The notes under the pieces are model-generated. The model was not told the DNA's origin and did not search any database. It saw nothing but the letters and a program-made list of their open reading frames with translations. A DNA stretch of 40,651 nucleotides from Thermoflexibacter ruber. Lineage in GTDB: Bacteria; Bacteroidota; Bacteroidia; Cytophagales; Thermoflexibacteraceae. How positions within the stretch are numbered: position 1 is the stretch's first letter; each line of letters opens with the position of its first letter. The stretch lies in contig NZ_FONY01000034.1 of the NCBI RefSeq assembly GCF_900113045.1, forward strand, positions 21,243 through 61,893, read 5' to 3'. Positions 21,965 through 31,625 of this stretch are shown here, piece by piece. Position numbers and translations under genes: made by a program.

Positions 21965-24850
21965 TTAGTTCATAAATTGGTCAAAAGTAAGAGAAACATA
22001 ATACATAGCCCCTACGGTTGGGTTGCCCCAAGCGGTAGTGTAGGCTTTATTTAAGATGTTAGTTCCACCCACTTTGACTAAAGTTTTCATAGAAGGAATC
22101 TTGTAAGTAACTTGTGCATCTAAGGTAGCATAAGCAGGAATCACACTTTGCTGTAAAGTAGCTAAACTTTGATTGACAAAAGAGGACTGCCATACAAACT
22201 CTTGTTGCCAACGATAGGTAAGCCCAAATCCTAAGTTCTTCACTATGTTTCTATTTCCTAAGTTGATGTTGTATCTCCACTTAGGCGTATTGAAAGAAGA
22301 TTGTAGTCCTTCTCTTTTGAAATCATCTTCATTGAGGAGTTCATTGTAAGCAGTATTGAAGCCTGCTGTCCAACTTTTGCCAAAAGCATAATCTATTCCT
22401 AAGGCTGCACCGTGTGCTTTTACGTCAAAGATGGTATTTTCTGGAAAAGAAAAAGTATTTGCTCCACTAATCCCCGCTGATGGATTTTTTACTACTGCCC
22501 TACCTCCATCAAAGTTCTTATATACATTATTAAAGTAGTAAGCATCAATAAGCAACTTATTATTAATCAGTCCTTTATAACCTACTTCCCAAGCAATTAC
22601 TCTTTCTGGTTGGAACTCTCTGGGTTGGTAACGTTGCGGATTGCCTGCTAATATAGAACTTAATGTAAATACATCAGGTTCATTGAGCCTGTATCTATCA
22701 CGGAAGAAGGGTAAACCACCAATTAAACGCGCACTTGGCGTAGCTAAGTCAATGTACTGATTTTGAGTAGTTGGGATACGGAAACCTGTCTGGATAGAGG
22801 CTCTGAAATTGTGTGTTTTTGCCGCAGTAGCTACTAAGGACAAACGGGGGCTAATTTGACCCTTGAAATTTTGGTTCTTATCGTAGCGTGTAGAGGCAGT
22901 AACTTTTAATACTTCTCCAAACTTCTTAGCAATTTGTCCGTAGAAACCATATTCATTGATATTGAACTCTTTTCCATTATCATCTCTGGCAAATAGTGTT
23001 CCTTCAGAGTTCAAAGCATATACGCGATAGTTACCTCCTATAATAATCTCAGCCCATTTAATTTGGTTACTGAAGTTATACATACCCTCAAAGTGGTAAA
23101 GAGCAGTTTTATCTAAAAACTTTGCACCTACTCTGCCCGGTCTGGTTAAATCACCTGGGATAGCCCTATTTTTCACTTCGTTAGCTATTCTATCAAACTC
23201 TGCTGTACCCGCAGGCACTCTTCCTTGGTCGGCGAAGGCACGAGCTGCATTATGAAAGCCATTCGTGCCGTTATTCACTGCGGCTAATCCTGCTTGGTAG
23301 GCTTGTGCAGGGGTTTGTCCTTGCGCCAAGGCAGTTTGCAAAGTAGTGGCAAAAGTTCCTATGGCGGCAGTAGCATAGGTTTGGAAGTATTGAGGGAACC
23401 ATGTTTGACTTGGCTTCCAGCCCTCATTGATACCAGAGCCTAAAATACCTGCGGCATAAGACTGACCCGAGTTTTCCCCTGTAGTATAGGCTCTTACAAA
23501 GAAATTAGACCCTTTCAGTTCTAATTTGCCTTGGTATAAGAAAAAGTTAGACAAGGCATAACGGTCTGCGCCTGTGTAAACAGTAGTGCCAGAGCCATAG
23601 TTACCCTGAGCTATTAACTCTACTTTATCGCTTAGCCTTACGTGCAAGGCGGCATTAAGTTTTAAACTTTTAGTAGTGTAGTCTGCTAAATCTCTTTCTG
23701 CATAACCCGTTCTGGAAATGCTTACGTTAGGAATCAGTTGCTCGAATAGTGTATTCAATGGCACTCCTGTCAATTGAGAGATACCGAAAAGCGGATTAGC
23801 AGCAACGGGTGCAGTGAGATTGGGTCGCAGACTGTTACGCAAATTTACATTGGTCTCATCGCCATAGATATTTACCCCATTATAGCCTAAGTTATTTTCT
23901 CTTGTGCCTGTGGCTAAAGTACTTCCATTGAGCAAACCTTGGTCTCTGATGTCATTAGCTTGCCAGTCTTGTGCTTGAAGGTAAGCAGCGTTAAGTTTGA
24001 AAGCTACTTTGTCATTGAAGGATTTGGCATAGCGTATAGCTCCATCAAAGAAGCCTGTAGTAGGTGTAGAACGTGTTTTTTCATTCATTAAACCTGTACG
24101 GACATTGGCACTCAAACCTTGATATTGGAAAGGATTTTTACTGTTCATCAAGATAATGCCATTGATAGCATTAGGTCCGTAAAGAGCGGAAGCCGCACCA
24201 GGCAACACTTCTACGCTTTCTAAGTCCAACTCTGACATACCTACTATGTTCCCCACAGGGAAGTTCAGCCCTGGCGCTTGATTGTCCATTCCGTCTATCA
24301 ACTGAACAGTACGGGTATTACCATTGGCGTTGAAACCACGCATGTTCACAGAACGGAAAGTCAAACTTTGGGTATTCATATCTATCCCTTTCATGTTTTG
24401 TAGGGCATCATAAAAAGATGCTTGCGGGGTTTCTTTAATAGCACGAATATCCATTTTTTCTACCGAAACAGGAGATTGGAGTACACTCTCCTCCACACGA
24501 GAAGCAGATACCACCACTTCCTGCCCCAATAAAACTTGAGAGACAAGTTCTATACTTAGGTTAGAATTAGCTCCTGTGATTTCTATTTCTTTAGTTTGGT
24601 AGCCAATAATAGATACGCTCAAGGTAACTGGGAGTGCACGAGTAATTTTCAAGGAGAACTTCCCGTTTACGTCGGTAACTGTACCTTGGATAGTCCCTCT
24701 AACAGCAATATTCACCCCTATCAAAGGTTCTTTGGTTTCTGCATCTGTTACTGTACCTGAAACTATGGTAGGTTCTTGAGCAAAAACATTTGTAAAATAT
24801 ACTGCACCAAATAGTATGAGCAGTAAAGATTGAGTAATTAATTTTTTCAT
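21965..24850 (-). CDS. TonB-dependent outer-membrane receptor
   Basis: 961 residues. Signal peptide 1-24 (MKKLITQSLLLILFGAVYFT, cleaved after VFAQ or VFA). Residues 28-105 are the CarboxypepD_reg-like domain (VSGTVTDAETKEPLIGVNI, GTVTDVNGKFSL). Plug about 110-240: EVVVSASRVEESVLQSPVSV, FRSVNMRGFNANGNTRTVQL and ESVEVLPGAASALYGPNAIN. The barrel follows to the C-terminus TFDQFMN, which lacks the usual terminal Phe. No SusD gene is next to it. Ligand unknown. The interval 24851-25158 upstream has no clear -33/-7 pair on its strand, so its promoter is unresolved; there is no riboswitch like that of the other receptor. Confidence 0.9.
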   Translation of the reverse strand: MKKLITQSLLLILFGAVYFTNVFAQEPTIVSGTVTDAETKEPLIGVNIAVRGTIQGTVTDVNGKFSLKITRALPVTLSVSIIGYQTKEIEITGANSNLSIELVSQVLLGQEVVVSASRVEESVLQSPVSVEKMDIRAIKETPQASFYDALQNMKGIDMNTQSLTFRSVNMRGFNANGNTRTVQLIDGMDNQAPGLNFPVGNIVGMSELDLESVEVLPGAASALYGPNAINGIILMNSKNPFQYQGLSANVRTGLMNEKTRSTPTTGFFDGAIRYAKSFNDKVAFKLNAAYLQAQDWQANDIRDQGLLNGSTLATGTRENNLGYNGVNIYGDETNVNLRNSLRPNLTAPVAANPLFGISQLTGVPLNTLFEQLIPNVSISRTGYAERDLADYTTKSLKLNAALHVRLSDKVELIAQGNYGSGTTVYTGADRYALSNFFLYQGKLELKGSNFFVRAYTTGENSGQSYAAGILGSGINEGWKPSQTWFPQYFQTYATAAIGTFATTLQTALAQGQTPAQAYQAGLAAVNNGTNGFHNAARAFADQGRVPAGTAEFDRIANEVKNRAIPGDLTRPGRVGAKFLDKTALYHFEGMYNFSNQIKWAEIIIGGNYRVYALNSEGTLFARDDNGKEFNINEYGFYGQIAKKFGEVLKVTASTRYDKNQNFKGQISPRLSLVATAAKTHNFRASIQTGFRIPTTQNQYIDLATPSARLIGGLPFFRDRYRLNEPDVFTLSSILAGNPQRYQPREFQPERVIAWEVGYKGLINNKLLIDAYYFNNVYKNFDGGRAVVKNPSAGISGANTFSFPENTIFDVKAHGAALGIDYAFGKSWTAGFNTAYNELLNEDDFKREGLQSSFNTPKWRYNINLGNRNIVKNLGFGLTYRWQQEFVWQSSFVNQSLATLQQSVIPAYATLDAQVTYKIPSMKTLVKVGGTNILNKAYTTAWGNPTVGAMYYVSLTFDQFMN

Positions 24851-25158
24851 ACTTACTTTATTGGTTTAAATGGTTATGGGTTTTTATGTTTTGTAAAAAT
24901 TAAAAAAAATAAACGCAACATTTGCTTTGTCAGATAAAAATTTTTGAAATGAGTAATAATGTTATCAAACTGTATTTTGGGGTAATTGTTTATTTAAAAC
25001 TGACCAAAAATCAATAGACTTGTTAAGCAAAGTAAATAAAACGATTTGTATTTTTCCACTATTTTATGGCTAATTTTCATGTTTAAAGCAGTTTTTTTTA
25101 TCTTTCTAAAAGGTATTATCTAAGCCGTTCTAAAAGTCTTAAAAGACCTTGACTGTTT
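24851..25158. other. AT-rich intergenic region between divergent genes; nothing firmly identified
   Basis: This 308-base stretch lies between the start of a TonB receptor gene (-) and the promoter of the small secreted protein gene (+). I found no ORF, RNA gene, riboswitch core or clear -33/-7 pair for the minus-strand gene. TTACTTTG on the minus strand near 25035 is a one-off match only, and GTCTT/AAGAC near 25133-25145 is too short to call. Confidence 0.5.
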
Positions 25159-25190
25159 TTTGGAAATTAGAAAAAAAAAGAGTACCTTTG
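25159..25190 (+). promoter_or_regulatory. Promoter for the small protein and probably the RND efflux operon
   Basis: TTTG (25159-25162), 20 bases, TACCTTTG (25183-25190): a near-ideal Bacteroidota promoter, 64 bases upstream of the ATG at 25254. Confidence 0.65.
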
Positions 25191-25253
25191 TTGCGATATT
25201 TATAAAGTGAATAATTAAATAATTTGAAAGGAGTAGCCGTATCATATAATTCC

Positions 25254-25646
25254 ATGAGAAGTTTTACTAAGGCAAAGTTGTTTTTTGTTTTGCTCTTTTC
25301 CATTATATTTACTTTACTATCCATTTTTAATGTCCCTTCCAACCGAAATATCTTAGCCAAAGAAGCCGCAGAATCCGAGAAAGAAGAATGTAAATCTGAA
25401 AGTGAAAATAACGGTGAACTTTATAATATTTTTGGTTTAAAAAAAGCAAAGTTAGGCAAGAAGTCCCCGCCGCCAGATATATCTTTTATTTATGATGCTA
25501 TATTGCCTAATAATAGTCTTGTACCTTTTTTTTCTATTTATACTTGCATTGCCAAAATTGAAGCAGTTACCACTTGCTATTATAATATTTTCAATCATAC
25601 TCCTCGTTATATAGTTTTCCACGCACTTATTTTCTACGAAGTCTAA
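25254..25646 (+). CDS. Small secreted or membrane-anchored protein of unknown function, upstream of RND efflux genes
   Basis: 130 residues from the ATG at 25254 (MRSFTKAKLFFVLLFSIIFT). An earlier in-frame TTG at 25224 is less likely. Residues 8-27 are a strong hydrophobic segment, probably a signal peptide or anchor. Then comes a short acidic part (ILAKEAAESEKEECKSESENN), a basic patch (GLKKAKLGKKSPPPD) and a hydrophobic, aromatic C-terminal half with three Cys and several Tyr. I do not recognise a family. It lies 133 bases upstream of the efflux adaptor gene, on the same strand and under the promoter at 25159-25190, so it may be an accessory or sensor for the pump. That is inference from position. 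Confidence 0.55.
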   Translation: MRSFTKAKLFFVLLFSIIFTLLSIFNVPSNRNILAKEAAESEKEECKSESENNGELYNIFGLKKAKLGKKSPPPDISFIYDAILPNNSLVPFFSIYTCIAKIEAVTTCYYNIFNHTPRYIVFHALIFYEV

Positions 25647-25779
25647 GCATATACCTCTTGCCAAGTGCTATACATGGCAATACTATCCCATCTATCAACT
25701 AAAATTGTAATCCTACCTGTATAGTCCATACAGCGAAGATTACCTATTCATTCTTCACAAAAGTTATTTTAGAAAATTT

Positions 25780-26865
25780 ATGAAAAAAATTTCATTTATC
25801 TGCATAGGGTTGCTCTCATTGCTACTCTACACAAGTTGTGAGCATCATTCACATCACGCAGAAGAAGCCACCTATTTAGTTACTCAGCCTATTCGTAAAG
25901 ATACTTCTATTTTTAAAGAGTATGTTTGTCAAATTCGCTCTTTCCAACACATTGAGTTAAGAGCCTTAGAAAAAGGATATTTGCAAAATATCTATATAGA
26001 TGAAGGTCAGTTTGTCAAAAAAGGACAACTGATGTTTAGAATCATGCCACTGATTTACCAAGCCGAAGTAGAAAAAGCGGAAGCTGAAGCCAAATTTGTA
26101 GAGGTAGAATACCTGAATACCAAGCAGTTGGCAGATAAAAATATTGTATCGCAAAGTGAGTTGGCATTGGCAAAAGCTAAACTCGATAAAGCACAAGCAG
26201 AATTAGCCTTAGCCCGCACTCACCTGAGCTTTACCGAAGTCAAAGCCCCTTTTGACGGTATCATGGGCAGATTTAATGTACGTTTGGGAAGTTTAGTAGA
26301 TGAGGGAGAACTGCTCACTACCCTCTCCGACAACAGCAAAGTATGGGTATATTTTAACGTTCCCGAAGCGGAGTATTTGGACTTTGCTACGAGCGATAGA
26401 AAAGAAAATCTTTTAAAAGTAAAACTCCAAATGGCAAATGGAAAGCTATTTGACCAAGAGGGAGTGGTAGAAACTATAGAAGCCGATTTCAATAATGAAA
26501 CGGGAAATATTGCTTTCAGGGCTACTTTTGCCAATCCCAAAGGCATTTTACGACATGGAGAAACAGGTAATATTCTGATGCCTGTGCATTTGGAAAATGT
26601 ATTGCTCATTCCACAAAAAGCCACTTTTGAGATTTTAGGCAAAAAGTACGTTTTTGTCATAGACCAAAATGGAGTTGCCAATATGCGTGAGATTGTTACA
26701 GATACAGAAATGCCTCACTTGTTTGAAATCAAGAAAGGAATTAGCGATAACGAGAAAATCTTGATAGAAGGTTTGAGAAAAGTCAAACATGGAGATGAAA
26801 TCAAATGCGACCTTGTCAGCATGCAAAAAGTACTTGCAGAACTCAATCATTTACACGCCGAATAA
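25780..26865 (+). CDS. RND efflux adaptor (membrane fusion) lipoprotein
   Basis: 361 residues. Lipobox LLLYTSC with acylated Cys20, then a His-rich N-terminus (EHHSHHAEE). Barrel-sandwich (lipoyl-like) halves flank a helical hairpin: ALEKGYLQNIYIDEGQFVKKG, the hairpin EAEAKFVEVEYLNTKQLADKN to ELALARTHLSFTEVKAPFDG, and IMGRFNVRLGSLVDEGELL. The beta-barrel and membrane-proximal domains follow (GVVETIEADFNNETGNIAFR, PQKATFEILGKKYVFVI). It is the periplasmic linker between the pump and the outer-membrane channel. It is the first pump gene, 16 bases before the permease gene. The His cluster may bind metal but does not prove a metal pump, as the permease is of the drug type. Confidence 0.92.
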   Translation: MKKISFICIGLLSLLLYTSCEHHSHHAEEATYLVTQPIRKDTSIFKEYVCQIRSFQHIELRALEKGYLQNIYIDEGQFVKKGQLMFRIMPLIYQAEVEKAEAEAKFVEVEYLNTKQLADKNIVSQSELALAKAKLDKAQAELALARTHLSFTEVKAPFDGIMGRFNVRLGSLVDEGELLTTLSDNSKVWVYFNVPEAEYLDFATSDRKENLLKVKLQMANGKLFDQEGVVETIEADFNNETGNIAFRATFANPKGILRHGETGNILMPVHLENVLLIPQKATFEILGKKYVFVIDQNGVANMREIVTDTEMPHLFEIKKGISDNEKILIEGLRKVKHGDEIKCDLVSMQKVLAELNHLHAE

Positions 26866-26881
26866 AAACTTTTAAGTATTT

Positions 26882-29800
26882 ATGTTTAGTAAATTTATTC
26901 AAAGACCTGTATTAGCGATTTCGCTTTCTATTGCTATTGTTTTCATGGGGCTTTTGGCAATGAACAGGCTGCCTATCTCTCAATTCCCTGAAATAGCACC
27001 GCCAAGGGTGAATGTTTTTATAGACTACCCTGGCGCAAGTGCCGATGTATTGGTGCAATCCACCTTGATACCTTTGGAAAGAGCTATCAACGGCGTGCAA
27101 AATATGCAATATATTATTTCTGATGCCACAAGTGCAGGGGAGGCTACTATCCAAGTAGTGTTTGAACCCGGTACCGACCCTAACGCTGCCGTAGTAAACG
27201 TAAAGACACGCGTCGACCAAGTGATGAATAACTTGCCTCCTTTGGTACAGCGTGAGGGTGTGATTATTACTCCTATCCAGCCAAGTATGCTGATGTACGT
27301 CAATCTATACAGCACTGACAAAAACGCCGATGAGAAGTTCTTGTTCAATTATGCCTATGTAAACGTTTTACCTGAAATACAAAGGATTAAAGGCATGGGG
27401 CGCGCCCAAATCTTGGGTAGTCGTCAGTTTGCCATGCGTATTTGGCTCAAACCCGACCGCATGAGAGCTTACAATGTTTCTACTGAGGAAGTAATGAAAG
27501 CCTTAGAGGAGCAAAGCGTCATAGGTCGCCCCGGAAGGCTTGGGCAAAGTTCTGGCAAAACGCCTCAGTCCTTAGAATATGTATTGGTTTATAAAGGTAG
27601 ATTTAACAAACCTGAAGAATACAAAGACATCATTATCAGAGCTACACCCGAAGGTGAAATCTTAAAACTAAAAGACGTTGCTGATGCGGAGTTAGGTAGT
27701 GAGTTCGTCAATATTTATTCCAATAAAGATGGGCTTCCCTCTGCCTCCATAGTATTGAAACAAAACATTGGTAGCAATGCCCAAGAGGTGATTGCTCAGG
27801 TAAAAGCCAAGCTACAGGAACTCAAAAGGGACTTCCCTCCTGGTATGCAATATGAAATTAGCTATGATGTTTCTAAATTTGTAGATGCCTCTATTGACAA
27901 AGTTTTGCATACCTTAGTAGAAGCCTTCGTGCTGGTGGCTTTGGTAGTGTTTTTATTCTTAGGGGATTTTCGCTCTACGCTTATTCCTATCATTGCTGTA
28001 CCTGTATCTTTGGTGGGGGCATTTCTATTTATGCAAGCCTTTGGACTTACTATCAACCTGATTACGCTTTTTGCTTTGGTGTTGGCGATTGGGATCGTGG
28101 TAGATGATGCCATTGTGGTCGTAGAGGCAGTACACGAGAAAATGGAATCCGAACATCTTTCCCCTTACAATGCAGTGAAAAAAGTGTTAGGCGAAATCAG
28201 TGGGGCAATCATCGCTATTACTTTAGTCATGGTATCTGTGTTCGTACCTATTGCCTTCATGCCAGGTCCCGTAGGCGTGTTTTACCGCCAATTCTCTATC
28301 ACTATGGCGAGTTCTATTGTTATTTCGGGGGTAGTAGCTCTTACGCTTACACCTGTGCTTTCGGCAATGATATTGAAAAATACGCATGGCAAACACAAGA
28401 AAAAAAGCCCCGTCGCTTGGTTTTTAGATTGGTTCAATCGTACTTTTGAAAAAGTTACAGGAAAATATACACGTTTTCTTACCCTCATTGTAAATCGGAG
28501 GTTGGTTACTTTTGCCGTTCTATTGGCTTTTTGTGCAGGTATTTATTCGGTAAACGAGGTATTACCCGCAGGGTTTATTCCTAACGAAGACCAAGGAATG
28601 ATTTATGCGATTATCCAAACGCCTCCTGGTTCTACGCTGGAGCGCACCAATGAAGTTTCCCAACAACTCCAAAAAATAGCTGAGGAAGTAGAAGGTATCC
28701 AATCCGTTACATCACTTGCTGGTTATGAAGTGCTTACCGAAGGACGTGGTTCTAATGCAGGTACTTGTTTGATAAACCTGAAAGATTGGGAGCATCGCAA
28801 GCATACAGTCAAAGAAATCATAGAAGAATTAGAAGAGAAAACCCATAATTTAGGAGCGGTCATAGAGTACTTCGAACCTCCTGCTGTGCCGGGCTATGGT
28901 TCTTCTGATGGTTTTTCTTTGCGTATGATAGATAAAAACCCTACTGTGGACTACCAAGAGTTTGATGCAGTCAATATCCAATTTATGGAAGCCCTCCGTA
29001 AAAGAAAGGAACTCACAGGGCTATTTACTTTCTATGCTGCCAACTATCCTCAGTTTGAACTTTTGATAGATAACCAAGCCGCTATGCAGAAAGGTGTATC
29101 TATTGGGAAAGCAATGGAGAATTTAGACATTATGATAGGTAGTACTTATGAGCAAGGTTTTACCCGTTTCAATAACTTTTTTAAAGTCTATACACAGTCT
29201 GCCCCAGAGTACAGACGTATGCCTTCGGACATACTCAACTTGTTTATTAAAAGCGAACATGGCGATATGGTACCTTATTCTTCTTTTATGAAACTGCGAA
29301 AAACCCAAGGTCCTAACGAAATTACTCGTTTCAATCTTTATACTTCTTCTTCTATCAGAGGGGTGCCCGCCCCAGGATATACAAGTGGCGAGGCTATCAA
29401 AGCAATTCAAGAAGTAGCCAAAGAAACTTTACCACAAGGCTATGACATTGCTTGGGAAGGTTTGTCGTATGACGAAGCCCGTCGCGGGAATGAAGCTATT
29501 TACATTTTTGCCATCGTATTGATTTTCGTGTATTTGGTACTTTCTGCTCAGTATGAAAGTTTTATTATTCCTTTGGCAGTACTTTTTTCTCTGCCGCCGG
29601 GTATTTTTGGCTCTTTTCTGTTACTCAAAAGTATGGGCTTGGCAAATGACATTTATGCACAAATCGGTCTGATTATGCTGGTAGGACTTTTGGGTAAAAA
29701 TGCCGTACTAATTGTAGAGTTTGCAGTACAAAGGCAACAGCAAGGTCTAAGCGTTTTTGAGGCGGCTATCGAGGGAGCTAAAATGCGTTTTAGACCTATC

Positions 29801-30124
29801 TTGATGACTTCTTTTGCCTTTATTGCAGGTTTGATACCTCTGGTAAGAGCCACAGGAGCAGGGGCAGTAGGAAACCAAACCATTGGCGCTTCTGCTATGG
29901 GCGGTATGCTCTTAGGAACTATCTTCGGAGTAATTATCGTACCCGGTTTGTACTACATCTTTGGCAAATTGGCTGAGGGCAGAAAACTCATACGCGATGA
30001 AGACGAGAATCCACTTACAGAGGACTTCGTAGAAAGCCATACTGAAATTGCTTTTTCTAAGAATGGAAAGTTTAGAAATTTGGTAAAAAAAATATTAAGA
30101 AAAAATGAAAACAAAGACAATTAA
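26882..30124 (+). CDS. RND multidrug efflux permease (HAE1/AcrB type)
   Basis: 1080 residues with 12 expected membrane helices in two repeated halves. It opens with FSKFIQRPVLAISLSIAIVF. Helix 4 carries the proton-relay pair Asp408 and Asp409 (GIVVDDAIVVVEAVHEKME), and helix 10 carries Lys939 (GLLGKNAVLIVEFA), so the relay is intact. PISQFPEIAPPRVNVFIDYPGA, LPAGFIPNEDQGMIYAIIQ and RFRPILMTSFAFIAGLIPL are HAE1 family blocks. It is a trimeric inner-membrane proton antiporter exporting amphiphilic compounds; substrate not determinable. The end overlaps the outer-membrane factor gene by 20 bases. The C-terminal tail (about 40 residues) is charged and cytoplasmic. Confidence 0.97.
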   Translation: MFSKFIQRPVLAISLSIAIVFMGLLAMNRLPISQFPEIAPPRVNVFIDYPGASADVLVQSTLIPLERAINGVQNMQYIISDATSAGEATIQVVFEPGTDPNAAVVNVKTRVDQVMNNLPPLVQREGVIITPIQPSMLMYVNLYSTDKNADEKFLFNYAYVNVLPEIQRIKGMGRAQILGSRQFAMRIWLKPDRMRAYNVSTEEVMKALEEQSVIGRPGRLGQSSGKTPQSLEYVLVYKGRFNKPEEYKDIIIRATPEGEILKLKDVADAELGSEFVNIYSNKDGLPSASIVLKQNIGSNAQEVIAQVKAKLQELKRDFPPGMQYEISYDVSKFVDASIDKVLHTLVEAFVLVALVVFLFLGDFRSTLIPIIAVPVSLVGAFLFMQAFGLTINLITLFALVLAIGIVVDDAIVVVEAVHEKMESEHLSPYNAVKKVLGEISGAIIAITLVMVSVFVPIAFMPGPVGVFYRQFSITMASSIVISGVVALTLTPVLSAMILKNTHGKHKKKSPVAWFLDWFNRTFEKVTGKYTRFLTLIVNRRLVTFAVLLAFCAGIYSVNEVLPAGFIPNEDQGMIYAIIQTPPGSTLERTNEVSQQLQKIAEEVEGIQSVTSLAGYEVLTEGRGSNAGTCLINLKDWEHRKHTVKEIIEELEEKTHNLGAVIEYFEPPAVPGYGSSDGFSLRMIDKNPTVDYQEFDAVNIQFMEALRKRKELTGLFTFYAANYPQFELLIDNQAAMQKGVSIGKAMENLDIMIGSTYEQGFTRFNNFFKVYTQSAPEYRRMPSDILNLFIKSEHGDMVPYSSFMKLRKTQGPNEITRFNLYTSSSIRGVPAPGYTSGEAIKAIQEVAKETLPQGYDIAWEGLSYDEARRGNEAIYIFAIVLIFVYLVLSAQYESFIIPLAVLFSLPPGIFGSFLLLKSMGLANDIYAQIGLIMLVGLLGKNAVLIVEFAVQRQQQGLSVFEAAIEGAKMRFRPILMTSFAFIAGLIPLVRATGAGAVGNQTIGASAMGGMLLGTIFGVIIVPGLYYIFGKLAEGRKLIRDEDENPLTEDFVESHTEIAFSKNGKFRNLVKKILRKNENKDN

Positions 30125-31535
30125 TTACTATATCATTATAGGGGTTTTATTACTCTCAGCCTGCGTTCCTACACTTAAAAATACCCAAAGACAGGACAAT
30201 TCTTTGCCTCAAAGCTTTGGCAAAGAAGTAGTTGCTGATACCAGCAATATAGCTTATATTCAATGGAAAAACTATTTTAATGATACTAACTTAAACTTGC
30301 TTATTGAAGAAGCCTTAAAAAACAACCAAGAACTCAACATTGTATGGCAAGAAATAGAAATAAGTAAAAATGAGATTACAGCTCGCAAGGGAGAGTACTT
30401 ACCGTTTGTTGGTTTGCGGGCTGGTGCGGGTTTGGACAAAGTGGGAGAATATACTCGACAAGGAGCAGTAGAGGAAAACTTGAAAATCATGGAAGACAAG
30501 TCTTTTCCTAAGCCCTTTACAGACTATATGGTGGGGGCTTTTGCCTCTTGGGAGTTAGACGTTTGGAAAAAGCTCCGAAATGCTAAAAAAGTAGCCGCCT
30601 TGAAGTATTTTTCTACAATGGAGGGGAAAAACTTTCTGATAACCAATCTTGTAGCAGAAATTGCTTATAGCTATTACGAACTTTTAGCATTAGATAACTT
30701 GTTGGAGATTATACAGCAAAACGTAGAAATTCAAAGTAGTGCCTACCAAATCGTAAAGCAAGAAAAAGAAAGCGCAAAAGTTACCCAATTAGCCGTTAAT
30801 CGTTTTGAAGCCCAGTTGCTTAATACCCAAAACTTGCAGTACGAAGTAAAACAGCGTATCGTTGAAACTGAAAACCGAATTAATTTCTTGTTAGGACGCT
30901 ATCCACAGCCTATTGTAAGGAATTCCAAATCCTTTTTTGATATTTCTTTAGACAATGTGCGGGCAGGTATTCCTTCGCAACTTTTGGTCAATCGCCCTGA
31001 TGTTAAGCAGGCAGAGTTAGAGTTACAAGCGGCTCGTTTAGATTTGCAAATTGCAAAGGCTAATTTTTATCCTTCGTTTAGGATAACAGCAGGAGCAGGT
31101 TTTCAAGCTTTTAATCCTTCCTACTTGTTTAGTCCACAGTCTGTTTTATACTCTTTAGCAGGTGATGCCATAGCTCCTTTGGTAAATAGAAATGCCATCA
31201 AAGCAACCTATTTTAACGCTAATGCTAAACAGATTCAGACGCTTTATCATTATCAAAGAAGCATACTTAATGCTTACGTAGAAGTCTTGAATCAGTTAGC
31301 TAAAGCTGACAATTACAGCCAAAGCTACCAAGTCAAGCGACAAGAAGTAGAGATTTTAAACCAATCTGTGGATATTGCCAATAATCTATATCGCAATGCC
31401 CGGGCTGACTATATGGAAGTTTTACTTACTCAACGTGAAGCCCTGAACGAAAAATTAGAGTTAGTAGATGTCAAAGCAAGGTTTTTGGAAAGCAAAGTGG
31501 GGCTTTACAGGGCATTAGGTGGCGGTTGGAGATAA
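30105..31535 (+). CDS. TolC-like outer-membrane efflux lipoprotein (NodT family)
   Basis: 476 residues. Lipobox VLLLSAC with Cys20. Two similar OEP repeats make up the protein: residues about 60-250, and 290-470 with LLVNRPDVKQAELELQAARL and LQIAKANFYPSFRITAGAGF, a NodT-type hallmark. The end QREALNEKLELVDVKARFLE, then GLYRALGGGW, is typical. It forms the trimeric channel that completes the tripartite pump. The start codon lies inside the permease gene (20-base overlap), so the two are translationally coupled. Confidence 0.95.
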   Translation: MKTKTINYYIIIGVLLLSACVPTLKNTQRQDNSLPQSFGKEVVADTSNIAYIQWKNYFNDTNLNLLIEEALKNNQELNIVWQEIEISKNEITARKGEYLPFVGLRAGAGLDKVGEYTRQGAVEENLKIMEDKSFPKPFTDYMVGAFASWELDVWKKLRNAKKVAALKYFSTMEGKNFLITNLVAEIAYSYYELLALDNLLEIIQQNVEIQSSAYQIVKQEKESAKVTQLAVNRFEAQLLNTQNLQYEVKQRIVETENRINFLLGRYPQPIVRNSKSFFDISLDNVRAGIPSQLLVNRPDVKQAELELQAARLDLQIAKANFYPSFRITAGAGFQAFNPSYLFSPQSVLYSLAGDAIAPLVNRNAIKATYFNANAKQIQTLYHYQRSILNAYVEVLNQLAKADNYSQSYQVKRQEVEILNQSVDIANNLYRNARADYMEVLLTQREALNEKLELVDVKARFLESKVGLYRALGGGWR

Positions 31536-31568
31536 GCGAAAATTTTTGACAAATTTTATCGTTGTAAA

Positions 31569-31602
31569 CAGTATAAGGTTACTCGCTTTAAACCTTATAC
31601 TG
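31569..31602. terminator. Perfect hairpin after the efflux operon
   Basis: CAGTATAAGGTT (31569-31580) and AACCTTATACTG (31591-31602) are perfect 12-bp repeats with a 10-base loop. No T-run follows on the plus strand, so it may be a Rho-independent terminator without tail, an RNA-stabilising stem, or an operator of the esterase gene that starts 24 bases later. Confidence 0.5.
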
Positions 31603-31625
31603 TCCACCATAAAACAAATTTTTAA

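Noticed and set aside
25139-25360. Small minus-strand ORF upstream of the efflux operon
   Set aside because: It overlaps the promoter and start of the plus-strand gene and has no recognisable content.
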